This document shows, one piece after another, positions 37,778 through 46,737 of a stretch of 64,000 bases of DNA. The stretch is from RBG-13-68-16 sp041494245 (lineage in GTDB: Bacteria > Acidobacteriota > Thermoanaerobaculia > Thermoanaerobaculales > Thermoanaerobaculaceae), in contig JBGQAK010000017.1 in assembly GCA_041494245.1 (NCBI GenBank), positions 13,331 to 77,330 on the forward strand, read 5' to 3'. The translations under genes and the position numbers were made by a program. The number at the start of each line of letters is the position of its first letter. Positions within the stretch are counted from its first letter, which is position 1. The notes beneath the pieces are model-generated. The model saw only the letters and a program-made list of their open reading frames with translations, searched no databases and was not told where the DNA came from.

Positions 37778-39078
37778 TGATCGCAAACCTTGCTCTGCTC
37801 GTGCTTGCCGCGACGGCTCCAGTCGCACCCTCCCGAACCCTGACCCTCGACGAAGCCCTCGCGACCGCCCGCGCGCGGCAGCCCCTGATCCAACAAGCTT
37901 CGGCCGGGACGCAGGCGGCGGCGGCGCGCGCCGACGAAGCGCTGTCGCCGCTGCTCCCGCAGGTGAACGGCAGCGCCAACTACCAGCGCGCGACCGCCAA
38001 CTTCACCAGCCGTCCCGGCTCGCTGCCCAGCCAGATCTCGGGGGGCGGCTCCAGTGCGAGCTGGAACACCTTCAATTACTTCAACCTTGGGCTTTCCGCG
38101 AGCCAACTCGTCTACGACTTCGGGCAATCACGCTCGAGGTGGCGGTCATCGCAGGCGAGCGCGGAATCGCAGCGCGCCAGCGAGCGCACGACCCTCGACC
38201 AGGTGCTCTTCGGCGTCCGCACCTCCTACTTCCAGGCACGCGCGGCCAGGTCCGCCGTCACCGTGGCGGTTGAGACGCTCTCCAACCAGGAGAAACACCT
38301 CAACCAGGCCGAAGGCTTCGTCGAAGCAGGCACGCAGGCGGAAATCGCTCTGGCCCAGGCCAGGACCGGAGTCGCCAACGCCAAGGTCCAGCTCATCAAC
38401 GCCCAGAACGCCTACGAGACCGCGAAGGCGCAGCTCAACCAGGCCATGGGCGTCGAGGGCCCGACCGACTACGACGTCACGGATGAGCAGCCGCCGCCGG
38501 TGGACGGCGAGGACGGCACGACGGATGTGCTCGTAGGGGAGGCGTTGAAGGCGCGGCCCGAGTTCGCGGCACTGGCCAACCAGGTGCGCGCCCAGGAGTT
38601 GACCCTGCGGGCGATCAAGGGCGCCTACGGCCCGAGCCTGTTCGCCTCGACTGGTTTTTCCGACGCAGGCGAGCAGGCCAGCAACCTCACCTGGAACTGG
38701 AGCGCCGCAATCAGCCTTTCGGTGCCGATCTTCCAGGGCGGGCAGACGAAGGCGCAGGTTCGCGAGGCGGAGGCGACCCTCGCGTCCATCCGCTCGCAGG
38801 TCGATCTGGAGCGGCAGCAGGTGCGGCTCGAGGTCGAGCAGGCCCGGCTCGCGGTGCGGGCGGCCAAAGAGGCCCTCGTGGCAAGCGGCGAGGCGCTCGC
38901 CAACGCCCGCGAGCAGCTCCGTCTTGCCGAGGGGCGGTACGAGACCGGCATTGGGAGCATCATCGAGCTGAGCGATTCCCAGGTCGCCCTGACGAGCGCG
39001 GGCTACCAGAGGGTCCAGGCGGAGTACAGCCTCGCCCAGGCGAGAGCGGGCCTCATCAAGGCGCTCGGCCGCGACTGA
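37774..39078 (+). CDS. TolC-type outer-membrane efflux channel
   Basis: 434 residues. Signal peptide (about 1-17), then two structural repeats of the outer-membrane-factor family with long amphipathic helices and short beta strands (LGLSASQLVYDFGQSRSRW, then ISLSVPIFQGGQTKAQVREAEA). Length and repeat layout match TolC/OprM-type trimers. The start overlaps the permease stop by 4 nt; it is the last gene of the efflux operon and completes an envelope-spanning pump. Confidence 0.93.
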   Translation: MMIANLALLVLAATAPVAPSRTLTLDEALATARARQPLIQQASAGTQAAAARADEALSPLLPQVNGSANYQRATANFTSRPGSLPSQISGGGSSASWNTFNYFNLGLSASQLVYDFGQSRSRWRSSQASAESQRASERTTLDQVLFGVRTSYFQARAARSAVTVAVETLSNQEKHLNQAEGFVEAGTQAEIALAQARTGVANAKVQLINAQNAYETAKAQLNQAMGVEGPTDYDVTDEQPPPVDGEDGTTDVLVGEALKARPEFAALANQVRAQELTLRAIKGAYGPSLFASTGFSDAGEQASNLTWNWSAAISLSVPIFQGGQTKAQVREAEATLASIRSQVDLERQQVRLEVEQARLAVRAAKEALVASGEALANAREQLRLAEGRYETGIGSIIELSDSQVALTSAGYQRVQAEYSLAQARAGLIKALGRD

Positions 39079-39157
39079 CCGGGGCGGAATCCCACTCCGC
39101 GGCACGCTTAGGACCGCCGGCCGGCCGAGTCTTGCTATCCTGGCCGCGGAGAGCCAG

Positions 39158-41368
39158 ATGATGGCAGGCACCAAGCTCGGGCCCACTCGGAGCGGTCGAC
39201 ACGACTCTTCGCGGACGACCGCGCTGCTGGCCCTGGTCGTGCTCACCTGGGCGACGCATGGCGTCGGTGCCCCGCGGCAGGACACCGCCCGGTACCAGGC
39301 GATCAACGCGGGTCTTGGCGCGCCGCCGGCTGACGTGCCCCGAGGCTCACCGGTCGCGACGTGGCGCTCTTTCCTGACCCTCGGGGCCGCCGGGAAGTTC
39401 GAGGAGGCCGCACATCTGCTCGATCTCAGCCAGACGCCGCCGGCCGTTCAGAAAACGGTCGGCGCGAAGGCGGCGGAGCAGCTGTACCGCGTCATGCAGC
39501 TCCTCAAGGTGCGCCTGGATTCCGTCACGACGGAGGACGAGACGGGGCCCGCCATCGCGGGCCAGCCCACCAACGTAGTGACGGCGTTGCGCTTCGAGAG
39601 GAACGGCATCTCCGGCGAGGTCCGGCTTCGGCATACGGTGGGTCTCTCTCCGTACGAGCTGGCCTGGCTCTTCTCGCGCGAGACCGTGGGCAGCGTGCCC
39701 TACTGGTACCGCGTGCTGGTCAAGGGCGAGGAGGCGCGCGGCGCCGAGCCGCTTGATGCCGGTCTCGGGCCGATTCCGGCCGACATCCAGCGCGGCACGC
39801 CGCGCGAGGCGGTGGCCGGGTTCCTAGCCGCCTGCCAGGAGGGGCGTTTCGACCTTGCTGCCTACTACCTGGACCTCGGGGCAATTCCGCAAGAGCGGCA
39901 GCGCGTGGAAGGAGCGCGCCTGGCCCGGCGCCTGATGCTTGTTCTTCAGCGTACCGGCTGGGTGGACCCCGAGAAGCTCTCCAACGAGCCGCTCGGCACC
40001 CCGGAGACCGGAGTGCCCGAGAACCAGCAGCTCTTCGGGGTCGTCCAGGTCAGGCACCAGCCGGTCGAGCTCCTCCTTGCCCACCGGTCGGATGCCGAGC
40101 TCGGCAACGTCTGGACGGTCTCGCAGGACACGGTGACCGAGATCGACCGCCTGTACGACGCCCACGGGTACGGTTCGCTTGGCGACTACGCACCGCTTGT
40201 GCTTTTCACGATCGCCATTGCGGACGTGCAGCTCTGGCACTGGTTGGCCATCCTTGTGGGGCTCCTCGCGTCGGGGCTGGCCAGCAAGTACCTCGGCCAC
40301 TGGCTCGCGCGCCTGCTGCAAAGGGTGGCCCGACGCACCGCGGTTCCATGGAACGAGGCGGTGGCCTGGGCTTTGGACGGGCCGACGGCGTACCTGCTCT
40401 CGGCGGTGTTCCTCCTGCTGGTGGCGCGCTGGCTCGGCGTGACGCCGGAGGCGTGGAAGGTCGTGCGGTACACGTCCAAGCTCCTCGCGCTCGGCGGCAT
40501 CGGGTGGTTCCTGGTGCGTCTCGTGGACGCCACCGCCGCGCGAGTGCGTGAAACCGCGAAGCAGGGGAGCCAGGTCGGCCTTGGGTTCCTGCCCATGACG
40601 GTCAGGTTCGCGAAGGTCGTCGTCGTCGTCCTGGTCCTGCTGGCAACCCTCGACGTGGTCGGTGTCAACGTACTCTCCGCGCTGGTCGGCCTTGGTCTCG
40701 GCGGCGTCGCTATCGCCTTCGCGGCCCAGAAGACGCTGGAGAATCTCTTTGGAACCGCATCCATCGCGAGCGACCGTCCGTTCGAGGTCGGTCACTTCGT
40801 CACCATCGGGCAGGACAGCGGGACGGTTGAGGAGGTCGGCTTCAGGTCCACCCGCCTGCGGACGCTAGGCCGGACGCTCGTCACGATCCCCAACGGCCTC
40901 ATCGCCTCCGGCCGCGTGGAAAACTTCTCGGCGCGCGATCGAATCATGTACAACCCGGTCCTCAAGCTCACCTACGCGACCACCGCCGCGCAGCTCACGT
41001 ACGTCGTGGATGAGGTCAAACGGCTGCTGCGATCGCACCCCAGGGTGTTCCAGGGCGAGCAACGCGTGCGGTTTGCCGCCCTTGGGGAGTCGTCACTGCT
41101 GGTCGAGGTGTGGTGCTGGGTCGAAACCCGCGACTTCATCGAGTACACCGGCGTTGTGGAAGAGCTGAACTTCGCCATCGCTCGAATCGTTGAGCAGGCA
41201 GGCACCTCGTTCGCGTTCCCCGGCCGAACGGTCTACATGGCGAAGGACGGTGTGGTGGATGCCGAGCGCGCGCAGGAGATCGAAAAGGAGGTTGAGCGCC
41301 GGCGCCAAAGCGGCGAGCTCGATGCCCTCGACGGTGCACCGGCGCTGCCCGGCGGACGCGACCGCTGA
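39158..41368 (+). CDS. MscS-family mechanosensitive channel with duplicated periplasmic domain
   Basis: 736 residues. A signal sequence (about 22-37) precedes a periplasmic region with two related units. Each starts with a G-L-G-x-x-P-A-D pattern followed by a helical about 150-residue block (beginning near residues 50 and 204). Several transmembrane helices follow (about 350-500), then the MscS core: pore helix LVGLGLGGVAIAFAAQKTLEN near 510, the beta domain (GTVEEVGFRSTRLRT, VTIPNGLI) and the cytoplasmic cage. It releases solutes on membrane tension. GGAGAG precedes the ATG pair. Confidence 0.92.
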   Translation: MMAGTKLGPTRSGRHDSSRTTALLALVVLTWATHGVGAPRQDTARYQAINAGLGAPPADVPRGSPVATWRSFLTLGAAGKFEEAAHLLDLSQTPPAVQKTVGAKAAEQLYRVMQLLKVRLDSVTTEDETGPAIAGQPTNVVTALRFERNGISGEVRLRHTVGLSPYELAWLFSRETVGSVPYWYRVLVKGEEARGAEPLDAGLGPIPADIQRGTPREAVAGFLAACQEGRFDLAAYYLDLGAIPQERQRVEGARLARRLMLVLQRTGWVDPEKLSNEPLGTPETGVPENQQLFGVVQVRHQPVELLLAHRSDAELGNVWTVSQDTVTEIDRLYDAHGYGSLGDYAPLVLFTIAIADVQLWHWLAILVGLLASGLASKYLGHWLARLLQRVARRTAVPWNEAVAWALDGPTAYLLSAVFLLLVARWLGVTPEAWKVVRYTSKLLALGGIGWFLVRLVDATAARVRETAKQGSQVGLGFLPMTVRFAKVVVVVLVLLATLDVVGVNVLSALVGLGLGGVAIAFAAQKTLENLFGTASIASDRPFEVGHFVTIGQDSGTVEEVGFRSTRLRTLGRTLVTIPNGLIASGRVENFSARDRIMYNPVLKLTYATTAAQLTYVVDEVKRLLRSHPRVFQGEQRVRFAALGESSLLVEVWCWVETRDFIEYTGVVEELNFAIARIVEQAGTSFAFPGRTVYMAKDGVVDAERAQEIEKEVERRRQSGELDALDGAPALPGGRDR

Positions 41369-41377
41369 CGCGCAGAA

Positions 41378-42784
41378 ATGGCGAGAGACCGCGGCCGCTG
41401 GCTGCGCGACCGATTCCTCTGGCTCGTTATCGGCGTCACGACCGCCGTCAGGCTCTTCCTGGCCTGGCGCTTCTTCGGCTTCCTCGGCGGGGACGACGTC
41501 GAGATCCTTGAGGAGGCCTTCAGGCGAGCCGTGGGCCTCGCGTATACCCCCTGGCGAGCGCGAAACTTGTTGCTTCCGGACGGCCTCGTTGCACCGTTCG
41601 TGTACCTCGGAAGGACGGTCGGCTTTCAAGAGACCTTTCCTCTCGTGCTGTGCGCCACGGTGCCATTCGTGGTGCTTGCTTCGGTCAACGTGGTGCTCGT
41701 CGACCGGCTCGTGTTTCGCTGGCTGGGTGACAGGACGGCAGCTCGCGTCGGCATGGCGATTTACGCCTTCCACTGGCTCCCGCTCGCGTTCGGGAGTACG
41801 CCGTACCCGCGCACCGTCTCCACGACGTTCGTGCTCCTGGCTACGCTGGCGCTCTCCGGCACGGGTAGGGACCTCATGCGTGGTGCAGCGGGAGGGAGCT
41901 TGGCGGCGCTCGCGTTTGCGGTCCGCCACAGCGAGGGCATGTACCTGCTCCCGCTGCTGCTGGTGGCTGTCTTCGCCGAGACCGATAGGCGCCGCTCGGT
42001 CCGCCGCGCCCTCGGAGTTCTCGGCGGCTTTGCCGTCGTCTCGGCGCTGACGGTCGGGCTCTACGACCTGCTCACGTGGGGGAGGCCCTTCTCCAGTCTT
42101 GTCAGCGTTTTCGCGTTCACGGTGCTGGAGCATGCGTCGACCTCGCCTGGTGCCGTTCACCCGCCGCTCTTCTACTTCACCCGCGTCCTATTTTGGCTCC
42201 CGCTGACAATGCTGCCCGCGCTGGTGCTGACGGCTCGCCTGCGCCGTGTGCGGCTCGCATGGGTCTTCCTCGCGGTCCCACTCGTCGTCCTTTCGTTCAT
42301 CCAGTTCAAGGAGCTGCGCTACCTCCAGGGGGCCATGCCCTTTCTGGCGCTCCTCGGTGGCGCGGGCTTCGCGGTCATGCGGACTCGGTGGCGCCCGTGG
42401 CTGGTGACGGCACTTCTGGTGCTCACCCTGGCCTCCGAGGTCCTCGGCGTGCGCGTCCTGGCCGGCAAGTCGATGGCGGCGGTGACCGCGGCGCGCGCGA
42501 TGGTTTCCAATCGTTCAGTAAAGGTCGTCGCGCTTTCACAGGCTTGGGCGTACGGCGACCGCCTGTACCTCGGCAACCGGGTCGAGGTGCGAGACCTCGC
42601 GACGCCGCCCAGCATGAACGACTTGGAGGAGAAGATCACGGGTGCTGATCGGGTCGCCCTCTACCGCAAGGACCTCGCAGCGAACCCAGCGCTGGCTGCC
42701 GTGCTGGCGCGTCACGGCTTTACCTCGGAAACCCACTTCCGGTGGGGCGAGAGCAAGGCAGTCGCGGTGTTCTCCCGGAACTGA
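41378..42784 (+). CDS. Polytopic glycosyltransferase, GT22/GT39-like
   Basis: 468 residues with about ten transmembrane helices. An acidic pair (GGDDVE) lies in the first periplasmic loop near residue 36, the usual catalytic region of GT-C glycosyltransferases. FKELRYLQGAMPFLALLGG near residue 310 resembles the HKE-RF(L)-P motif of ALG9/PIG-B-type mannosyltransferases. It probably transfers a sugar from a polyprenyl-phosphate donor to an envelope glycan or protein; substrate unknown. The ATG is 9 nt after the mscS-like stop. Confidence 0.75.
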   Translation: MARDRGRWLRDRFLWLVIGVTTAVRLFLAWRFFGFLGGDDVEILEEAFRRAVGLAYTPWRARNLLLPDGLVAPFVYLGRTVGFQETFPLVLCATVPFVVLASVNVVLVDRLVFRWLGDRTAARVGMAIYAFHWLPLAFGSTPYPRTVSTTFVLLATLALSGTGRDLMRGAAGGSLAALAFAVRHSEGMYLLPLLLVAVFAETDRRRSVRRALGVLGGFAVVSALTVGLYDLLTWGRPFSSLVSVFAFTVLEHASTSPGAVHPPLFYFTRVLFWLPLTMLPALVLTARLRRVRLAWVFLAVPLVVLSFIQFKELRYLQGAMPFLALLGGAGFAVMRTRWRPWLVTALLVLTLASEVLGVRVLAGKSMAAVTAARAMVSNRSVKVVALSQAWAYGDRLYLGNRVEVRDLATPPSMNDLEEKITGADRVALYRKDLAANPALAAVLARHGFTSETHFRWGESKAVAVFSRN

Positions 42785-42841
42785 GGGCGGCCCATCTGGA
42801 CGCGAACTGGCAAGGCGCCGAAAGCTCCGGCAAAAAGACGA

Positions 42842-42868
42842 CTCACGCGCCTCCGGATCCGGAGTGAG
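42842..42868. terminator. Palindromic hairpin after the glycosyltransferase gene
   Basis: CTCAC/GTGAG outer arms enclose the 14-bp perfect palindrome CTCCGGATCCGGAG. A G/T-rich sequence ending GGTTCTTTG follows on the plus strand. Plausible transcript end 58 nt after the stop codon. Confidence 0.45.
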
Positions 42869-42938
42869 ACCTTGGGGGTTCTTTGTGCCTGGCGACGGCG
42901 CGGGTGCCTGCTCCGGCCTTGGGGACTCAAGGCGCCGG

Positions 42939-42967
42939 TTGAGCGGAGCCGCCCCAGGGGCTATGCT
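42939..42967 (+). promoter_or_regulatory. Promoter of the metal-uptake operon
   Basis: TTGAGC (42939-42944) and TATGCT (42962-42967) with a 17-bp spacer, about 75 nt upstream of the first gene. No Zur-type palindrome is obvious in the region. Confidence 0.45.
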
Positions 42968-43042
42968 CCCGGGCAATGGCAGGCAAACGTCCCTCCCCCG
43001 GGCCGCCGGTGCGGAATAGGCGGCTCCCGGCGCCCGTTTGGG

Positions 43043-43390
43043 ATGACGATGCTTCGCCGGTTCCGGTCGACGCCCGCGGTCCGGATGGCCCTGAGCCTGG
43101 CGGCCGTGCTGTCCGTGGGCGGGTCGCTCGGCCTGCACGCCGAGCCGGTTCCGCAAACCGGTTCGCACCCCGTCAATGCCACCGAGGCTTCGGCGTCGGC
43201 GGGTACGATTCCGGCCTCCCACACCTGCCTGATCTGCGTGCTCTACGGCTCGGCCTTCCCGTCGTCGGGTGCGTTCATCGCGCAGGGAATGTTGCCCAGC
43301 CTCCCCGGCGCTGCCGCCAGCCAGCCGCACCGCGCCGCCTCGCCCGTGGCTCCCGGCCACGACGGCCGGGCGCCGCCGGCCGTCCTCTAG
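43043..43390 (+). CDS. Small exported protein with CxxC motif, metal-uptake operon
   Basis: 115 residues. N-terminal signal sequence (about 12-31), a His/Ser/Thr-rich stretch (TGSHPVNATEA), a compact HTCLICVLYGSAF segment with CxxC near residue 55, and a C-terminal Pro/Ala/His-rich tail (SQPHRAASPVAPGHDG). The spaced His and Cys residues would suit metal binding. It lies first in an operon with an outer-membrane protein, a ZnuA-like binding protein and a permease. I recognise no named family; similarity to small DUF2946-like proteins is possible. Confidence 0.6.
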   Translation: MTMLRRFRSTPAVRMALSLAAVLSVGGSLGLHAEPVPQTGSHPVNATEASASAGTIPASHTCLICVLYGSAFPSSGAFIAQGMLPSLPGAAASQPHRAASPVAPGHDGRAPPAVL

Positions 43391-43458
43391 GAAACTCCTT
43401 CCAGCAAGACCCTGCAATGCAGGGCGACGTTCCGCAGCATGCCTTCAGAGGAGGAACC

Positions 43459-44595
43459 TTGAGAACCGGGCGATTCATCCTTGTGCTCCTTGCATTCGCA
43501 CTGACGGGTGGACGAGGCGCCGTAGCCCAGGAGGCTCCACCGCCCGAGCCCGCACCCGCGCCTGCGCCGAGCCCAACGCCGGCCCCGGCCGCGCCCAGCC
43601 AGAGTACGAACTACTTCAACCCTGCGGTCTCGGTGATCGGCAACTTCCTCGCTGTCGAAGGGAGGAATGAGGTTGAGAACCTGCCCAGTGCCAGCCTCCG
43701 CGAGTCGGAGCTCGGTTTGCAGGCCATCGTAGACCCGTACGCGAGGGCCGACTTCTTCCTCTCGGCGGGCGAGCACGACATCAGCGTCGAAGAGGGCTAC
43801 CTGACCTTCACGGCGCTGCCCTGGGACCTGCTGGTGAAGGTGGGGCGGATGCGGGTCTCGCTCGGGAAGATCAACACCATGCACCTCCACACGCTCCCGT
43901 GGCCTGATGAGCCGCTGCCGGTCGTCAACCTCCTGGGTGGCGAGGACGGCTGGATTGGCTCTGGCGGCTCCATCTCCCGCCTCATTCCGCTGCCCGGCGA
44001 CGTCTTTTCCGAGCTGACAGTGCAGGCGTTCCGGGGCGACTCACCGAACCTGTTCTCGGCCCCGACTCGAGGCGATCTCGCGTACAACGGACACTACCGG
44101 GTCTTCGCGGACCTCTCCGATTCCACCAACCTGGACCTTGGCCTTTCGTACGGCCTCGGGCCCAACGGGACCGCGGCCGACACCAGGACGCGCCTGCAGG
44201 CTGTCGACGCGACCCTGAGGTGGAAGCCGCTGAGGACCGGGCTTTACCGGCAGCTCATCCTGCGGGGCGAGCTGTTCCGCAGCAGCCGCGACCAGACGGG
44301 GAGTACCGAGAACGCGATCGGTTGGTTTGTGTCAGGTGAGTACCAGTTCGCGCGGCGCTGGTGGGTCGGGGTGAGGGGCGAGTCCTCGGAGCACCCCGAC
44401 GATGCGGCGATCAGGGACACCGGCGACGCGGCAACGCTCACATTCTGGCCCAGCGAGTTCTCTCAGCTCCGTGGCGAGGTGAGGCGCCGTCACTACGGTG
44501 GGCCAAACAGCGTGTCGGCCGGTGTGTACACCGCAAACGAGGTTCTCCTCCAACTGCAGTTCGCGATCGGCGCCCATGGCGCCCACCCGTTCTGA
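43459..44595 (+). CDS. Outer-membrane beta-barrel protein of the metal-uptake operon
   Basis: 378 residues. A signal peptide (about 1-23) is followed by a Pro/Ala-rich linker (about 25-45) and a region of alternating short amphipathic beta strands characteristic of an outer-membrane porin. Strand-like segments carry Tyr, Phe and Arg girdles, such as GHYRVFADLSD and RRWWVGVRG. TTG at 43459 is chosen because AGAGGAGGAACC sits 6 nt upstream; an open frame extends upstream but overlaps the preceding gene. Position before a ZnuA-like gene suggests it lets zinc or another metal through the outer membrane. Confidence 0.75.
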   Translation: MRTGRFILVLLAFALTGGRGAVAQEAPPPEPAPAPAPSPTPAPAAPSQSTNYFNPAVSVIGNFLAVEGRNEVENLPSASLRESELGLQAIVDPYARADFFLSAGEHDISVEEGYLTFTALPWDLLVKVGRMRVSLGKINTMHLHTLPWPDEPLPVVNLLGGEDGWIGSGGSISRLIPLPGDVFSELTVQAFRGDSPNLFSAPTRGDLAYNGHYRVFADLSDSTNLDLGLSYGLGPNGTAADTRTRLQAVDATLRWKPLRTGLYRQLILRGELFRSSRDQTGSTENAIGWFVSGEYQFARRWWVGVRGESSEHPDDAAIRDTGDAATLTFWPSEFSQLRGEVRRRHYGGPNSVSAGVYTANEVLLQLQFAIGAHGAHPF

Positions 44596-44604
44596 GGTGA
44601 TCCG

Positions 44605-45522
44605 ATGAGAATCAGCCATATCGTTTCCGTTGGTCTCGTCCTCGCGTGGCTTGTTCCGTCCGCACAGGCCAAGCTCCGCGTCGTGACCTCGCTCCAGGAC
44701 CTCGCCTCGATCGCGGATACGATCGGCGGCGACCGGGTCGAGGCGTTCGCCGTGGCGAAGGGCTACCAGGACCCGCACTTCGTGGACGCCAAGCCGTCGT
44801 TCATCCTCAAGCTCTCGCGTGCGGATGTCCTGATCGTGGCAGGGCTGGAGCTCGAGATCGGCTACCTGCCGCCGCTCATCGACCAGAGCCGCAACGAGAA
44901 GGTCCACCCGGGCAGCCCGGGCTACCTCGACGCTTCGATCGGGTGCGACGTCCTCCAGCGCCCGACGCAGACCGTGACGCGAGCGATGGGCGACGTGCAC
45001 CCGTACGGGAACCCGCACTACTGGACCGACCCCGAGAACGGCCGCGTGATCGCGCGCGCGATCTCGGCCAGGCTCACCAAGCTCGACCCGGCGGGGAAGG
45101 CGACCTACGAGGCGAACCTCGCCGCTTTCGAGGCGAGGCTCACGGCCAAGGAGAAGGAGTGGCAGGCCAGGATGGCCCCGTTCGCCGGCACGAAGATCGT
45201 GACGTTCCACGAGTCATGGCCGAACTTCGCGAAGTACTTTCGCCTCGATGTAGTCGGGACCGTCGAACCCAAGCCCGGCATCCCGCCGTCCCCGTCCCAC
45301 ACCCTGGAGATCATCAACCTGATCACCGCCGACGAGGTTCCGGTCATCCTGGTTGAGCCCTACTTCGACACCAAGACGCCCACCTACATCGGCGAGAGGA
45401 CCGGGGCGGTGGTGCTCACGTTCTACCCCTCTGTGGGCGGCATCCCCGAGATCAAGGACTACATCGGCCTCTTCGACTACGACGTGAACGCCTTCGTGAA
45501 CGCCATGAGAGGGAAGAAATGA
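44605..45522 (+). CDS. Periplasmic metal-binding protein, ZnuA/AdcA family
   Basis: 305 residues, cluster A-I solute-binding protein of metal ABC importers. Signal peptide (about 1-22), then metal-ligand His residues in DPHFVD (near residue 58) and GNPHYW (near 135), another in FHESWPNF, and an acidic ligand in the VEPYFD segment. The long His-rich loop of E. coli ZnuA is absent, so zinc versus manganese is not settled; the overall match is to zinc/manganese A-I proteins. A GAGGTGATCC site precedes the ATG. The next gene is the cognate permease. Confidence 0.9.
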   Translation: MRISHIVSVGLVLAWLVPSAQAKLRVVTSLQDLASIADTIGGDRVEAFAVAKGYQDPHFVDAKPSFILKLSRADVLIVAGLELEIGYLPPLIDQSRNEKVHPGSPGYLDASIGCDVLQRPTQTVTRAMGDVHPYGNPHYWTDPENGRVIARAISARLTKLDPAGKATYEANLAAFEARLTAKEKEWQARMAPFAGTKIVTFHESWPNFAKYFRLDVVGTVEPKPGIPPSPSHTLEIINLITADEVPVILVEPYFDTKTPTYIGERTGAVVLTFYPSVGGIPEIKDYIGLFDYDVNAFVNAMRGKK

Positions 45523-46352
45523 CCGCCTTCCAGATCCTGCTGCCGGCCTTCGTGGCCAGCCTCATCCTGACCGGCATCCACGCCTACCTCGGCGTGCACG
45601 TGGTGGAGCGTGGCGTGATCTTCGTGGACCTGTCGCTCGCGCAGATCGCCGCACTGGGGCTCACCGTGGCCTACCTCGCGGGGTACGACGTGCACACCTC
45701 GGCGCCGGCCTACCTGTTCTCACTCGGCTTCACGTTCGTGGGCGCTGCGATCTTCGCGTTCACCCGCGCGCACCGCAAGACGCGGATCCCGCAGGAGGCG
45801 ATCATCGGGATCGTCTACGCCGTATCCGCCGCGGTCGCGATCCTCCTGATGTCCAAGGCGACCCAGGAGACGGAGCACCTGAAGGAGATGCTGGTCGGGA
45901 ACATCCTGTCCGTGAGCTGGTACGAGGTGGGGAAGACCGCCGTGCTCTATGCACTCATCGGCGTCTTCCACTACGCTTTCCGGAAGCAGTTCCTGCTGAT
46001 CTCGATGAACGAGTCGGAGGCCGAGCGCCAAGGCGTGAACGTTAGGCTCTGGGACCTGCTCTTCTACATGTCGTTCGGCTTCGTGGTCACCTCGTCCGTG
46101 GCGATCGCCGGCGTGCTCCTCGTCTTCTGCTTCCTCATCGTGCCCTCGGTCACCGCGATGCTCTTCACGGAGAGGCTGGGCGTGCGCCTGGCGATCGGGT
46201 GGATCATGGGGGCGGTCGTGTCGGCGGGGGGTGTGGCGCTGTCGTTCCTTCTCGACCTTCCGACGGGCGCGACGATCGTGGCAACGTTCGGCGGGAGCCT
46301 CCTGCTGCTGGCCGGATACCGGGCGATAACCCGCCGCCCCGCCGCCGCCTAG
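45519..46352 (+). CDS. Metal ABC transporter permease, ZnuB family
   Basis: 277 residues, ABC-3 family permease with eight hydrophobic segments and the marks GVHVVERGVIFVDLSLAQIAALG and SVAIAGVLLVFCFLIVP. It forms the inner-membrane channel for metal delivered by the ZnuA-like protein. The ATG overlaps the binding-protein stop by 4 nt. No ATPase gene follows; the next gene is divergent, so the ATPase must be encoded elsewhere. Confidence 0.92.
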   Translation: MTAFQILLPAFVASLILTGIHAYLGVHVVERGVIFVDLSLAQIAALGLTVAYLAGYDVHTSAPAYLFSLGFTFVGAAIFAFTRAHRKTRIPQEAIIGIVYAVSAAVAILLMSKATQETEHLKEMLVGNILSVSWYEVGKTAVLYALIGVFHYAFRKQFLLISMNESEAERQGVNVRLWDLLFYMSFGFVVTSSVAIAGVLLVFCFLIVPSVTAMLFTERLGVRLAIGWIMGAVVSAGGVALSFLLDLPTGATIVATFGGSLLLLAGYRAITRRPAAA

Positions 46353-46414
46353 AAGCGGCTCGTGCTCGAGCGGCAACGCCTCGCCTTCAAGGAGCCGGGT
46401 CCTGCTTCCGCCCG

Positions 46415-46451
46415 AAAAAGAAAAGCCACCCTGGGCATCGCCCCGGATGGC
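46415..46451 (-). terminator. Rho-independent terminator of the H1-like gene
   Basis: On the minus strand GCCATCCGGGGC and GCCCAGGGTGGC form a 12-bp stem with one mismatch around GAT. It is followed directly by TTTTCTTTTT. It lies about 140 nt after the stop of the minus-strand H1-like gene. Confidence 0.8.
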
Positions 46452-46590
46452 TGATAGAAGCCCTGGCACCACCAAGCTGGCCGCGGAGTTTCGGGGTACG
46501 TATCCCTGGCTCCGGTGGTCGCCGGCCGCGCAGCGCGCGCCAGCGAGGCCCGCCGGCTAGACAGCGCCAGCAAGCCCGAGAAGCGTGGGC
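46452..46590 (-). ncRNA. Candidate structured RNA or 3' UTR of the H1-like transcript
   Basis: About 139 nt between the H1-like stop and its terminator, without an open frame. On the minus strand it shows nested complementary arms ACCACC/GGTGGT, GGAG/CTCC and GGG/CCC around the loop ATACGTA, plus GC-rich 5' arms. It could be a stable 3' UTR or a small RNA processed from the H1-like mRNA. No known RNA family recognised. Confidence 0.35.
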
Positions 46591-46713
46591 TTACCTCTTC
46601 CTCTTCTTCGCTGGCTTCCTGGTTGCCTTCTTGACGGTCTTCTTCTTCGTCGCCTTCTTGGCGGGCCTCTTGGCCGTCTTCTTCTTCGCTGTTGCCTTCT
46701 TCTTGGTCGGCAT
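46591..46713 (-). CDS. Histone H1-like (AKP-rich) small basic protein
   Basis: 40 residues, almost only Lys, Ala, Arg, Thr and Pro (starts MPTKKKATAKKKTAKR, ends PAKKRKR), with repeats of K-K-A/T-type units. This is the composition of bacterial H1-like/Hc1-Hc2 or AlgP-like tails that bind and condense DNA non-specifically. GGAGG sits at ideal distance before the ATG, and a consensus promoter lies just upstream, so expression is probably strong. It converges with the metal-uptake permease gene and ends in its own terminator. Confidence 0.85.
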   Translation of the reverse strand: MPTKKKATAKKKTAKRPAKKATKKKTVKKATRKPAKKRKR

Positions 46714-46737
46714 CTGTCTGGCTCCTCCTTGTAATTG

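Noticed and set aside
46452..46590. Known riboswitch (c-di-GMP, c-di-AMP or SAM type)
   Set aside because: None of the conserved core sequences of these classes is present; it lies downstream, not upstream, of the gene on the transcribed strand.
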